A DNA stretch of 64,000 bases from Acinetobacter sp. LoGeW2-3 (lineage in GTDB: Bacteria; Pseudomonadota; Gammaproteobacteria; Pseudomonadales; Moraxellaceae), in contig NZ_CP024011.1 in NCBI RefSeq assembly GCF_002688565.1, positions 1,736,001-1,800,000 on the forward strand, given 5' to 3'. Below the pieces are notes generated by a model that saw nothing but the letters and a program-made list of their open reading frames with translations, did no database searches and was not told where the DNA came from. Both the position numbers and the translations under genes were made by a program. Shown here piece by piece: positions 1-8,488 of this stretch; position 1 is the stretch's first letter, and each line of letters begins with the position of its first letter.

Positions 1-629
1 GTGCCCGCCGGATGACTTGGCTCAATTTTATATTGATAATCAAAATTTGCCTGTGGTGCAATTTTCAGGAATACATTGTCGCTGTTGCCTTGAGGGCTAA
101 CCCAAAAGCCATGAGTATGTAAATTCGTTGTATTAAAACAATGAGGAATATTTGGGTCGGAATTTGTAAGGCAGCTGTCTAGTGTTTCATCTGGTAACTG
201 GTTATTTAAATTAATCGATAAGGTTTCACCCTGTTTAACCCGAATCTGTGGGCCAACCAGTTCATCGACAATGCCTGTTTCCCTAGACGCTTTTTTGTTG
301 AATAAACTGGCTTTGGTTAAGTAGCCCCTAACCAATAATTGATCCCATTGATTTTCTCGAGGATTATAAATCTTATTAGTTTTATAGGCTGCGACCAGTT
401 CGTATTTACCTTTGGCTCCTTTCTGCAGTAATGGTGGATTACTAATGAGGGAATCCGAGCCACCCTGTTGTGGAGGAGAAGGGGGAGAAGGTGTTTCCGG
501 CTTGGTAGGATGAGTAGGAGTAGGTTTAGTCGGATTGTATGGATCGGAAGGTTTTTTCCCTCCATTCCAACTGGAAACCAAAATTGCTACGACAGCAGTA
601 ATGATTCCAATAATGGCGATCTGCAACAT
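1..629 (-). CDS. Multicopper oxidase, N-terminal part (runs off the left edge)
   Basis: Only the first 209 residues are in the window; the gene continues past base 1. It starts at ATG 629 behind a GGTG ribosome-binding site. Residues 4-19 are a hydrophobic anchor, followed by a Pro/Thr/Ser-rich spacer (about 24-50) and then a cupredoxin domain. The visible copper-site motif is LHTHGFW (His171 and His173). A second, HPAG at the extreme edge, normally continues into the FWYH copper motif of multicopper oxidases. This suggests a periplasmic enzyme tethered to the inner membrane, oxidising metal ions or phenolic substrates with O2; the substrate cannot be told. No twin-arginine signal is visible at the N-terminus, which is unusual for bacterial multicopper oxidases. 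It is transcribed away from acnD. Confidence 0.8.
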   Translation of the reverse strand, partial: MLQIAIIGIITAVVAILVSSWNGGKKPSDPYNPTKPTPTHPTKPETPSPPSPPQQGGSDSLISNPPLLQKGAKGKYELVAAYKTNKIYNPRENQWDQLLVRGYLTKASLFNKKASRETGIVDELVGPQIRVKQGETLSINLNNQLPDETLDSCLTNSDPNIPHCFNTTNLHTHGFWVSPQGNSDNVFLKIAPQANFDYQYKIEPSHPAG

Positions 630-1389
630 GTTATTCACCTTTATTCATTTTTTTATGTTGTATGTTGTTGTTATGAAGCAATTACTGCTTAGGTTTACTG
701 AAATGTTTTAAGGCTGAATATCACCAAATTGGGATATGTAGATGGATGGCAATGAAAGATCAAAACTAATCAAGCAATAAGTCATAAATAAGATGTATTA
801 AGCTTTTGAATTCATGACTATGTTTAAAATAATTTTCAAAAAATCATGGGTTGTAAAAAAACTTAAAAAAAGTAAGGGATTTTAATCTGGTTACTTTAAT
901 TTGCAGAATCTTAGGTACCAAGCTCATATTGTGTTTCTCTAAAAAATAAAAAGAAACGAAGTGAAAGCTGGAAAATTTATAGGTGGTGCTGTTCATTTTA
1001 GATATATAGAAAAGAGTCAAAATGATCTATTGGGCCGTCCTATTTCAGCCAAAAGATTAAGGACATTTAAAATTGTCTTTTCCATCTAAAGTATAAAAAA
1101 GGCCATACCACTAATCGTAAATAAGCCTATTTTTTGATCTAAAAAGCTATTCTCATACTAAAGAATAAGAAGGATTTTCCCTGTTTTTTCTAAAAAATAA
1201 GGATTTAGAGCATTTATTCCAAAGAATATGTAACTAATTTTTGCAAAATTGCTGATTTTTATATGTAAGTTTATGAAATATAAAAGATTTGGGAAATGGC
1301 TTTTCAACAGTGTACTATGCCTGCAAACGATGTGAAACATCGATAACAAGTATGCAGTAAAGAAGAACGATTCAAGAGGCAGGTAAGCT
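630..1389. other. Long AT-rich intergenic region between divergent genes
   Basis: 760 bases separate the multicopper oxidase (minus) from acnD (plus). The region is AT-rich and should contain both promoters, but no confident -35/-10 pair was identified. The only coding-like stretch is a short frame at 943-1089 (separate entry). Bases 1092-1135 have a loose AAAAAAGGC / GCCtaTTTTTT symmetry that could be a weak terminator for that fragment. The acnD ribosome-binding site (AGGCAGG) is at 1377-1383. Confidence 0.5.
943..1089 (+). pseudogene. Possible gene remnant or small ORF
   Basis: An open frame of 48 codons, with a possible GTG start at 961 (42 residues), ends at TAA 1087. The peptide has a protein-like composition (for example KFIGGAVHFRYIEKSQ) rather than the Lys/Asn/Ile/Phe monotony of the surrounding AT-rich DNA, and it is followed by a weak stem-loop. 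There is no good ribosome-binding site and I do not recognise the family. It may be the tail of a decayed gene, a genuine small protein or chance. Confidence 0.2.
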
Positions 1390-3996
1390 ATGAACAACAA
1401 CTACCGTAAACCGCTGCAAGGTACCCAGCTAGAATATTACGATGTGCGTCAAGCCGTTGAAGATATTCAGCCAGGCGCATATGCCAAACTTCCATATACC
1501 TCCAAAGTGCTGGTAGAGCAGTTGGTGCGCCGTTGCGAGCCTGCGATTTTAGAACAGTCTTTACGTCAGCTGATTGAACGTAAACAAGAACATGATTTCC
1601 CTTGGTATCCAGCGCGTGTGGTGTGTCATGACATCTTGGGGCAAACGGCATTGGTAGATCTTGCTGGTCTGCGTGATGCGATTGCTGATCAGGGCGGTGA
1701 TCCATCCAAAGTCAATCCAGTAGTACCGACTCAGCTGATTGTTGATCACTCGCTAGCAGTAGAATATGGTGGTTTCGATCCGAATGCATTTGAGAAAAAC
1801 CGTGCGGTAGAAGACCGCCGTAATGAAGACCGTTTCCATTTTATTGAGTGGACCAAAACCGCTTTTGAAAATGTCGATGTGATTCCAGCTGGTAACGGCA
1901 TCATGCATCAGATCAATCTGGAAAAAATGTCACCCGTGATTCAGAACCGTGATGGTGTCGCATTCCCGGATACCTGTGTGGGTACAGACTCTCATACCCC
2001 ACATACCGATGCATTAGGCGTGATTTCAGTCGGTGTCGGTGGTTTGGAAGCTGAAAACGTTATGCTGGGCCGTGCATCGTGGATGCGTCTACCAGATATT
2101 ATCGGTGTCGAACTGGTAGGACAACGTCAGCCGGGCATTACAGCAACGGATATTGTATTGGCTTTAACTGAATTCCTGCGTAAGGAACGTGTGGTTGGAG
2201 CTTATCTGGAATTCTTCGGTGAAGGCGCAGACAGCATGTCAGTCGGAGATCGTGCCACGATCTCCAATATGACTCCAGAATATGGCGCAACTGCGGCCAT
2301 GTTCTATATCGATCAAAACACCATTGATTATCTGACCCTGACTGGTCGTGAGTCTGAGCAGGTGAAACTGGTTGAAACTTATGCCAAGGAAATTGGTCTG
2401 TGGTCATCTGAAATGACTCAGGCAGAATACCCACGTGTACTGCGTTTTGACCTATCTACCGTAACTCGTAACATCGCTGGTCCTTCAAATCCGCATGCGC
2501 GTGTATCAACGTCTGACCTGAAAGAAAAAGGTATTGCGGGTGTGGTAGAAAACCGCACTGATGGCTTGATGCCAGATGGTGCAATCATTATCGCGGCAAT
2601 TACCTCGTGTACCAATACCTCAAACCCGCGTAATACTGTGGCAGCGGGCTTATTGGCACGTAAGGCCAATGAGTTAGGTTTAACCCGTAAACCGTGGGTG
2701 AAATCTTCATTTGCCCCGGGTTCTAAAGCAGCTGCTCTTTACCTGGAAGAAGCCAGCGTACTGAAAGATCTGGAAAAACTGGGCTTTGGTATTGTGGCTT
2801 ATGCTTGTACCACCTGTAACGGGATGTCGGGTGCACTTGATCCGAAGATTCAGCAAGAAATTATTGACCGTGACCTGTATGCGACTGCGGTATTGTCGGG
2901 TAACCGTAACTTCGATGGCCGTATCCATCCTTATGCGAAGCAGGCTTTCCTGGCATCTCCACCGTTAGTGGTGGCGTATGCGATTGCCGGTACGATCCGT
3001 TTTGATATCGAGAAAGATGCCCTAGGCACAGACAAAGATGGCAATCCGATTTACCTGAAAGACATCTGGCCATCGGATGACGAAATTGATGCACTGGTAA
3101 AAGAGTCAGTGAAACCAGAACAATTCAAGAAAGTTTATATTCCAATGTTTGATCTGGGTGAGCGTGAGCAGGCTGCAAGTCCGCTGTATGATTGGCGTCC
3201 GCAAAGTACTTATATCCGCCGTCCGCCATATTGGGAAGGGGCATTGGCTGCACCGCGTACCCTTGCAAATATGCGTCCGTTAGCAATCCTGGGCGATAAC
3301 ATCACCACTGATCATTTATCTCCATCGAATGCGATTGTGCGTGATTCGGCAGCGGGTGAATATCTGGCGAAAATGGGTGTGCCTGAAGAAGACTTTAACT
3401 CTTATGCAACGCACCGTGGTGATCACCTGACTGCGCAGCGTGCAACTCTGGCGAATCCGAAGCTGTATAACGAGATGGTGGTACGTTCTGACGGTACCAT
3501 TAAGCAAGGTTCTAAAGCGCGTGTAGAGCCGGAAGGTGAAGTGATGCGTATGTGGGAAGCGATTGAAACCTACATGAACCGTAAGCAACCACTCATCATT
3601 GTTGCAGGTAAAGATTATGGTCAGGGTTCAAGCCGTGACTGGGCTGCGAAAGGTGTGCGTCTTGCAGGTGTTGAAGCGATTGTGGCTGAGGGTTTTGAGC
3701 GTATTCACCGTACGAACTTGGTCGGTATGGGCGTGCTTCCGCTTGAGTTTAAGCCGGGTACAGACCGTAAGACCTTAAAGCTAGATGGTACTGAGCTGTA
3801 TAGCGTAATTGGTAATATTGCACCACGTTCGACTTTGACTCTGGTGATTGAGCGTTCAACCACTGATGGTAAAAATGAAGTGGTAAAAGTGCCTGTAACT
3901 TGTCGTCTGGATACCGAAGAAGAGGTTTCTGTGTATGAAGCGGGTGGGGTATTACAACGCTTTGCACAGGATTTCTTGGAAGGGAATGTAGCTTAA
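1390..3996 (+). CDS. acnD: Fe/S-dependent 2-methylisocitrate dehydratase AcnD
   Basis: 868 residues, full length for AcnD (AcnA-type aconitases are about 900). It converts 2-methylcitrate to a 2-methylaconitate in the cytosolic methylcitrate cycle of propionate breakdown, normally together with PrpF. The start and interior read like remembered AcnD sequences (HDILGQTALVDLAGLRDA, GNGIMHQINLEKMSPVI). [4Fe-4S] ligands are Cys407 (SCTNTSNP), Cys473 and Cys476 (CTTCNG). The C-terminal swivel domain carries GKDYGQGSSRDWAAKG. Start at ATG 1390 behind AGGCAGG. It stands alone: the next genes are not prpB, prpC or prpF, which is unusual because acnD is normally part of a prp operon. AcnA is the alternative call, but length and sequence favour AcnD. 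Confidence 0.92.
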   Translation: MNNNYRKPLQGTQLEYYDVRQAVEDIQPGAYAKLPYTSKVLVEQLVRRCEPAILEQSLRQLIERKQEHDFPWYPARVVCHDILGQTALVDLAGLRDAIADQGGDPSKVNPVVPTQLIVDHSLAVEYGGFDPNAFEKNRAVEDRRNEDRFHFIEWTKTAFENVDVIPAGNGIMHQINLEKMSPVIQNRDGVAFPDTCVGTDSHTPHTDALGVISVGVGGLEAENVMLGRASWMRLPDIIGVELVGQRQPGITATDIVLALTEFLRKERVVGAYLEFFGEGADSMSVGDRATISNMTPEYGATAAMFYIDQNTIDYLTLTGRESEQVKLVETYAKEIGLWSSEMTQAEYPRVLRFDLSTVTRNIAGPSNPHARVSTSDLKEKGIAGVVENRTDGLMPDGAIIIAAITSCTNTSNPRNTVAAGLLARKANELGLTRKPWVKSSFAPGSKAAALYLEEASVLKDLEKLGFGIVAYACTTCNGMSGALDPKIQQEIIDRDLYATAVLSGNRNFDGRIHPYAKQAFLASPPLVVAYAIAGTIRFDIEKDALGTDKDGNPIYLKDIWPSDDEIDALVKESVKPEQFKKVYIPMFDLGEREQAASPLYDWRPQSTYIRRPPYWEGALAAPRTLANMRPLAILGDNITTDHLSPSNAIVRDSAAGEYLAKMGVPEEDFNSYATHRGDHLTAQRATLANPKLYNEMVVRSDGTIKQGSKARVEPEGEVMRMWEAIETYMNRKQPLIIVAGKDYGQGSSRDWAAKGVRLAGVEAIVAEGFERIHRTNLVGMGVLPLEFKPGTDRKTLKLDGTELYSVIGNIAPRSTLTLVIERSTTDGKNEVVKVPVTCRLDTEEEVSVYEAGGVLQRFAQDFLEGNVA

Positions 3997-4016
3997 CTTT
4001 TCTAGTTACTAGTAAA

Positions 4017-4086
4017 AATCTCCCCTAACCCCTCTTTAGAAAAGAGGGGGAACTCCCTCCTTTTAAAAGGAGGGTTGGGGTGGATT
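4017..4086. repeat. GC-rich palindromic repeat (REP-like), copy 1
   Basis: The outer arms (CCCCTAACCC and GGGTTGGGG) are complementary and enclose two hairpins: CCCCTCTTT/AAAAGAGGGG and CTCCCTCCTTTT/AAAAGGAGGG. The same design recurs at 31612-31724 in this window, with identical 3' portions. It lies just after the acnD stop codon and before a conventional terminator, a typical place for REP/BIME-like elements. It could form a bulky RNA structure that protects the acnD mRNA 3' end. Confidence 0.65.
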
Positions 4087-4105
4087 AAAGTTATTGAAAT
4101 TGTTT

Positions 4106-4139
4106 AAAAAAGATCCTAGTTTTTTTAAGGATCTTTTTT
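4106..4139 (+). terminator. Rho-independent terminator after acnD
   Basis: Perfect 12-base arms (AAAAAAGATCCT and AGGATCTTTTTT) around a 10-base loop, ending in a T run. The hairpin shows that the TTG at 4094 is not a plausible start for the next gene, because that reading frame would begin inside the terminator. Confidence 0.9.
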
Positions 4140-4162
4140 ATTGTTTATCGAAAATATTTACT

Positions 4163-4987
4163 ATGAAGAGAAAAATAGTTGTATTAAACACAGCTAAAGA
4201 ATTATTTGAGAAAGTTTCTTTAGACTATCAAAATTTGTATGTTGAATATGAAGATAATATTGAATTCGAACAATATTTTGAATTGTCTCCTGAAGATTAT
4301 TTGAAGTTTGCAAAACAGGATTTGAAATCTAAGGATAATAGAGGACATATCAATGCTCTATCTAATGCTAAAAGAGCAATTGATTGTTTAGTAGAGAATG
4401 TGCTGAAAAATTTTGAAATTAATCCTAAAAAAATTAATAAAGTGGCATTGGATTTTTGTGAAGAGGTATTAGGAGAGGAAGCAAAAGAAATAAACCCTCA
4501 ATCTTTACGTCTTTTTACTGCCTTGGGATTATCACCAAGTCTGTTAGTAACTGAAACAAGAAATTTAAGAAATAAAGTTGAACATGAGTTTAGCGATCCT
4601 AATTTATCTGATGTAAAGAGGTCTTTTGAGGTTGCTGAATTGTTGATTAACAATTTGAAAGCTAAAGAACTCTATTCTTGTTCAATAGATTTATCTGATA
4701 TTCACAAAAATGGAAATACACAGTATGGAGAAATTACCGGAATTAGGTTTGCTTCACGTGTTTGGGCAGCAACTAAGACAAATGGAAGGTTTGAATTATC
4801 TTTTTATGGTATAAAAGAAAATGTATATATCTACGTTTTAAATCAAGAAGATAAAATATTTTATTATTATTTAAGAGCTATGTTTATGGCACGTTTCGAT
4901 TTAGATGATTTTGACCTTTGTATAAAAAAAATTATAAAAGAATTAAATCCTGATCTAAACATAGATAGCTTAAAGATCAAATTTTAA
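4163..4987 (+). CDS. Hypothetical protein with a HEPN-like motif
   Basis: 274 residues from ATG 4163. An upstream TTG (4094) in the same frame is rejected because a terminator lies between. The gene is markedly more AT-rich than its neighbours and Lys/Asn/Ile-rich, a hint of horizontal origin. The middle part has an alpha-helical character and contains R133-N-L-R136-N-K-V-E-H141: an R-x4-H motif of the kind that forms the active site of HEPN ribonuclease or nucleotide-binding domains, with a preceding helix bearing ALSNAKRAIDCLVE. The last 100 residues look like a separate mixed alpha/beta domain. The family was not identified. Inferred possibilities are a toxin- or defence-associated HEPN protein or a DUF4145-like protein. 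No antitoxin partner is adjacent. Confidence 0.5.
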   Translation: MKRKIVVLNTAKELFEKVSLDYQNLYVEYEDNIEFEQYFELSPEDYLKFAKQDLKSKDNRGHINALSNAKRAIDCLVENVLKNFEINPKKINKVALDFCEEVLGEEAKEINPQSLRLFTALGLSPSLLVTETRNLRNKVEHEFSDPNLSDVKRSFEVAELLINNLKAKELYSCSIDLSDIHKNGNTQYGEITGIRFASRVWAATKTNGRFELSFYGIKENVYIYVLNQEDKIFYYYLRAMFMARFDLDDFDLCIKKIIKELNPDLNIDSLKIKF

Positions 4988-5098
4988 AATATAGCTTCGC
5001 CCATCTGCCAAAAATCTGTAACAAAAAGGACAATCCTCATTCGCAAGTTGAGGACTATACTTTGTTTACCACTTTCTAAACACTCATGGAGAACAAAG

Positions 5099-5233
5099 AT
5101 GGTTATGGCTGGCTCTAAACCCGGAACAGGCTTCTATTTTTGTGCACAGTGCGGCAAACGCACTTACTTAGAAATTGGTACAGATCCTTTACCCCCATGT
5201 ACCAAATGCCTCTGCAATCAATTTAAAAAATAA
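5099..5233 (+). CDS. Small zinc-ribbon protein
   Basis: 44 residues starting at ATG 5099 behind GGAG (5088-5091). A longer frame from TTG 5048 lacks support. Two CxxC knuckles (CAQC and CTKC, with another Cys two residues on) predict a single bound zinc, and the sequence between them (GKRTYLEIGTD) is the usual rubredoxin-like ribbon turn. The C-terminus is short and basic. Similar tiny ribbons occur in many Proteobacteria without a known role. It is monocistronic, with a strong terminator at 5278-5307. Confidence 0.7.
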   Translation: MVMAGSKPGTGFYFCAQCGKRTYLEIGTDPLPPCTKCLCNQFKK

Positions 5234-5277
5234 TATTGCAAACGCTAAAAACTAAAGCAGACACCCTCTGTTTTAAT

Positions 5278-5307
5278 AAAAGCCCTATTACTCCATAGGG
5301 CTTTTTT
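5278..5307 (+). terminator. Rho-independent terminator
   Basis: AAAAGCCCTA / TAGGGCTTTTTT hairpin with an 8-base loop, placed 45 bases after the zinc-ribbon gene. Confidence 0.88.
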
Positions 5308-5358
5308 GTTAGCTTATAAAAGTGGCAAGATAATGCAAGCAACAAAAGGAAAGCCAGT

Positions 5359-5937
5359 ATGGAAACAATATTAGGATTATGTATTGGCATTGGACTCAGT
5401 GCAGCGTGTGGCTTTCGTATTTTTGTGCCTTTGCTGGTGATGAGTATCGCGTGTAATCTGAACTGGTTTGAACCGATCCAGGGTTTTGGCTGGCTGGCAT
5501 TGCCATCGGTATGCCTGACACTAGGCATCGCGACCTTGTGTGAAATCGCCGCTTATTATATTCCCTGGGTAGACAATATTCTCGACACCATTGCAACTCC
5601 CGCAGCTGTAGTTGCCGGAACAGTATCCACAATGGCGGTGAGTAGTGGGGAAATGTCGCAGTTTGTGGCTTGGGCAACGGCACTCATTGTGGGTGGGGGA
5701 ACTGCCGGAGCCGTGCAGTTTGGTACTGTGGCACTACGAGGATTATCGACTGCTACCACAGGCGGGGCGGGTAATCCGGTTATTTCTACGGGGGAATGGA
5801 TCAGTGCAGTCTTGATCTCGATATTGTCATTTTTGGTACCTGTATTGATGGTTGTGGCATTTATTATTGCTGCCATCTGGTTCGTACGCTGGTTTAAACA
5901 GATCAAGAAAAATAAGTCCGATCCTGGTATTGTTTAG
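5359..5937 (+). CDS. DUF4126 family membrane protein
   Basis: 192 residues with about five hydrophobic segments (2-30, 44-66, 78-95, 103-125 and 150-178) and a short basic tail. The Gly/Ala-rich opening (LGLCIGIGLSAACGFRIFVP) and the central pattern around PWVDNILDTIATPAA are characteristic of DUF4126, an inner-membrane family of unknown function. The start ATG 5359 follows AAAGGAAAG. Its neighbours are unrelated single genes. Confidence 0.8.
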   Translation: METILGLCIGIGLSAACGFRIFVPLLVMSIACNLNWFEPIQGFGWLALPSVCLTLGIATLCEIAAYYIPWVDNILDTIATPAAVVAGTVSTMAVSSGEMSQFVAWATALIVGGGTAGAVQFGTVALRGLSTATTGGAGNPVISTGEWISAVLISILSFLVPVLMVVAFIIAAIWFVRWFKQIKKNKSDPGIV

Positions 5938-6124
5938 ATCATCTAAGTCGCTGTTCTAACAGTCTAAAATTAAATAATGAGTTCATGAAAAAGAGCAAAA
6001 AAACGCTATAAGATGATTGATTTTTGTTCATATAAGGCATAATTTCAGTATAGGATTAATAAACACATACTTTTATTATGGTTTTAATTCTTACCTTGAT
6101 AAAAACGAATATGGGGGAGTTTGC

Positions 6125-6337
6125 ATGGAGATGATCAAGTTTGTGATTGATGAGCATACGACGGACAATGGTGCACATCTGATCCATAATTCAACAATGG
6201 GGTGTGAAGATTTACCTGAGACTGATGCTCAGATTCTGATTGGTTACTTTGCCAATTATGATCTGGCCTATAAGCGTGCACGCATGAACTGGCCCAGAGA
6301 AAAGGTGACCGGTTGTGAAAAATGCTGTAAAGCTTAA
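6125..6337 (+). CDS. Small hypothetical protein, Cys-rich tail
   Basis: 70 residues. ATG 6125 is preferred over the TTG at 6017 because GGGGGAG (6112-6118) sits 6 bases upstream. The protein is hydrophilic and ends in CEKCCKA, with a further Cys at the GCEDLP segment, which could bind a metal. The pattern HLIHNSTMGCEDLPETDAQI resembles small uncharacterised gammaproteobacterial proteins, but I do not recognise a named family. It stands alone, with about 140 bases to the next gene. Confidence 0.65.
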   Translation: MEMIKFVIDEHTTDNGAHLIHNSTMGCEDLPETDAQILIGYFANYDLAYKRARMNWPREKVTGCEKCCKA

Positions 6338-6480
6338 ATTTAGGAATCAATCCGTAATTAAGATTCTAAGACATTGAGAGTTTTGATCCTACCATCGTGT
6401 AGGGTCATTTCATTTATGCTTTCATGTTTTTGTGTTAAAAATAATAGCTAACATGTGCCAATACATATGGGATCAGGAAA

Positions 6481-7179
6481 ATGAAAATCGCAAAACTTGC
6501 AGTTTTATGCAGTGCAGTAATGTTGATTTCTGATGCAGTGGTGGCGCAAGAAGCATTAACGCCGAAGCAGCGCCAATCACAACAAAATGAAAAAACCTTT
6601 CAAGCCTATATCCCTCAACATTATTCATTCTTTGAAGCGGTCAAAGGTGACTTAAATAAAGATGGCGTGCAGGATGCTGTACTGATCGTTAAAGCCACAG
6701 ATCCCAAAGCATTAGTGGAAGATGAATACCGCGGTACATTGGACCGAAACCGCCGTGGGATCATTGTCCTGCTGGGTCAGAAGGGCAATAGCACCTATAA
6801 ACAGTTCCTGCAAAACCTGAACTGTTTCAGCTCAGATCAGGAAGATGGTGGGGTGTATTATCCACCTGAGCTGGTGCCAGAAATTAAAAAAGGACTATTA
6901 GAGCTGAATTATCAGCATGGCCGTTATGGCTATTGGGTTTATAAATTCCGTCTTCAGAATCAGGATATGCGACTGATTGGCTATGACCAGTTTTCTCATA
7001 GTGGGCCATTGCTGGAGTCAAAAACCAGTATCAATCTGCTGACTGGCAAACGCATCTACAGTAAGAACTTAAGCACAGATCCGGAAGGAAAACCAAAATT
7101 TAAAGAAACCCATTCAATTCATCAGCAGGCACCGATTTACTTATCAAAAGTTAAAGATTTTGATGAACTGACATTTTAA
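6481..7179 (+). CDS. Exported hypothetical protein
   Basis: 232 residues with an N-terminal signal peptide (residues 1-22, likely cleavage after AVVA-Q). The mature part begins with a Gln-rich helix and has a DLNKDGVQDAVLIV stretch resembling the Ca2+-binding loops of FG-GAP/VCBS-like or EF-hand repeats, then a beta-rich domain. Periplasmic or secreted location is inferred. Orthologues in Acinetobacter are, as far as I recall, only annotated as hypothetical. The AGGA motif sits unusually close to the ATG. Confidence 0.7.
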   Translation: MKIAKLAVLCSAVMLISDAVVAQEALTPKQRQSQQNEKTFQAYIPQHYSFFEAVKGDLNKDGVQDAVLIVKATDPKALVEDEYRGTLDRNRRGIIVLLGQKGNSTYKQFLQNLNCFSSDQEDGGVYYPPELVPEIKKGLLELNYQHGRYGYWVYKFRLQNQDMRLIGYDQFSHSGPLLESKTSINLLTGKRIYSKNLSTDPEGKPKFKETHSIHQQAPIYLSKVKDFDELTF

Positions 7180-7307
7180 ATATCCAACTGCTTGAAATTG
7201 GCGCACATTTTGCAATTTATTTAGCCTAAGGAGGCAAAGCTTCATCTATTGGTAGGGCTTTGACTTATTACAGTGCAATTTATGCATCATAAAGAGGGCA
7301 ATCGAGT

Positions 7308-7565
7308 ATGGATATCACCAATCACGTTTCTGAATCCCCGAAATTATCGCTTTCTGCACATGCCTGTGCGGCATGGTCGCTGATCTTTGTGCCTTTTTGT
7401 GGTGCAATTGGCCTAGTCTATTTTGCGCTGGCTTATCTGATTAACCTGAAAGTTCTGACCTCTGAATTAAGCAAAATGAATAAAGTGCTGGCAGTGATTA
7501 TGTCCGGGATGTGCGCAATGAGTGGCTGGTGGTTTACCGCACAATGGTTACAGGGCACTTTTTAA
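7308..7565 (+). CDS. Small two-helix membrane protein
   Basis: 85 residues with two predicted transmembrane segments (about 20-45 and 58-80) separated by a short polar loop (SELSKMNK). It starts at ATG 7308 behind AGAGGGC. No catalytic motif or family is recognised. It lies about 155 bases before the first small-RNA copy and may be transcribed alone. Confidence 0.6.
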   Translation: MDITNHVSESPKLSLSAHACAAWSLIFVPFCGAIGLVYFALAYLINLKVLTSELSKMNKVLAVIMSGMCAMSGWWFTAQWLQGTF

Positions 7566-8106
7566 GGTAAAAAAGAATAAAAATGACCGTAAATAAATTC
7601 CGATAAAGCTCATTTTTACAGAATAAAACGTCATAAAAATGAGCCAATGAGATTTATTTCTCTGATTTATATTCTAGGGCGGAATAATTTTTCAAAAATT
7701 AAAAAAAAGAAGAAAACATAGGAAATTAATCCCGTACGCTCAAGGCTAATATATGCCTCAAGGGTGTGACGGGATCGGAAAGAGTAGCATGCTGTGAGCG
7801 GCGCAAAACGCGAGAGCAGTACTTACCCAAAAGGTCTTGATCCGGCTTAGGACGCTATGAACCAGAAGTTTGTAGGCTATAAGATCAATTCTTACAAAGA
7901 TTGATAGTTGAAGTAAACCATCACGAGTTTTCCCAACACCCTAAAAAATTCTCCAGTAAAGCCAATCAGAAAATATAAAAACTAATAAAAATCTTCCTAA
8001 TTTATTTTCCTCCAAATCCCAAGATCGTATTACATCAGCCATGTCTTTTCATTCAACCAATTTATGTTAGTTTATTATTTAAACGATATCCTTTAGGCAG
8101 GGAATC
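7566..8106. other. Intergenic region carrying small-RNA copy A
   Basis: 541 bases without a protein gene. The core, 7721-7916, is the first copy of a duplicated structured RNA (separate entry). The rest is AT-rich. A TATATT at about 7668 could be a -10 element. Downstream, the short segment CCCTAAAAAATTCT (about 7940) is also found after copy B. Confidence 0.5.
7721..7916 (+). ncRNA. Structured small RNA, copy A (C4-antisense-like family)
   Basis: A 196-base block that recurs at 9396-9591 with only 8 substitutions and no indels (about 96% identity) between otherwise unrelated AT-rich flanks. It is clearly richer in GC than its surroundings and has no open frame. Features visible on the + strand: ATCCCG (7729-7734) pairs with CGGGAT, closing a stem around AAGGC/GCCT; GCGC-AAAA-CGCG forms a tight hairpin; ATCAAT/ATTGAT forms a 3' hairpin. 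I recall multi-copy RNAs resembling phage P1/P7 C4 antisense RNA being reported in Acinetobacter, and this sequence fits that description. The strand is inferred from the fold. Confidence 0.6.
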
Positions 8107-8349
8107 ATGATGGAAATTGATTTCTGGCGGCAATTTTTATTGTATGCATTGCTTATTAACTACAGCATATTGCTGCTGTGGTTTCTGATGATTATTTTTA
8201 CCAGGAATTGGGTCAAACAGTTGCATGGAAAATGGTTTCAGCTATCGGATGTGACTTTTGATGCCATTCATTATGGTGGTATGGCATTCTACAAGATCGG
8301 CATTCTTCTGTTTAATCTCACACCTTTGCTGACCTTATATTTGATGTAA
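8107..8349 (+). CDS. DUF6868 family small membrane protein
   Basis: 80 residues with two hydrophobic segments (10-32 and 57-80). The middle part (RNWVKQLHGKWFQLS) and FDAIHYGGMAFYKIGILLFNLTP are the conserved core of DUF6868, a small inner-membrane family of unknown function. Start at ATG 8107 or the adjacent ATG 8110, behind GCAGGGA. It is flanked by the two copies of the structured small RNA. Confidence 0.72.
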   Translation: MMEIDFWRQFLLYALLINYSILLLWFLMIIFTRNWVKQLHGKWFQLSDVTFDAIHYGGMAFYKIGILLFNLTPLLTLYLM

Positions 8350-8488
8350 ATTCAGCAGGAAATATAGGTTGGAAACTTTCAAGGACATGCTTTCAACCAG
8401 TGGTCAAATAGTGATATCAAGGCCAAATTCAACCAATTAAAATTGTAAAACTAACAATAACAAGATCGCTAAAAAGGAGTTCAGGCCA

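Noticed and set aside
4094..4162. Upstream TTG extension of the HEPN-like gene
   Set aside because: The extension passes through a perfect rho-independent terminator (4106-4139); the ATG at 4163 is used instead.
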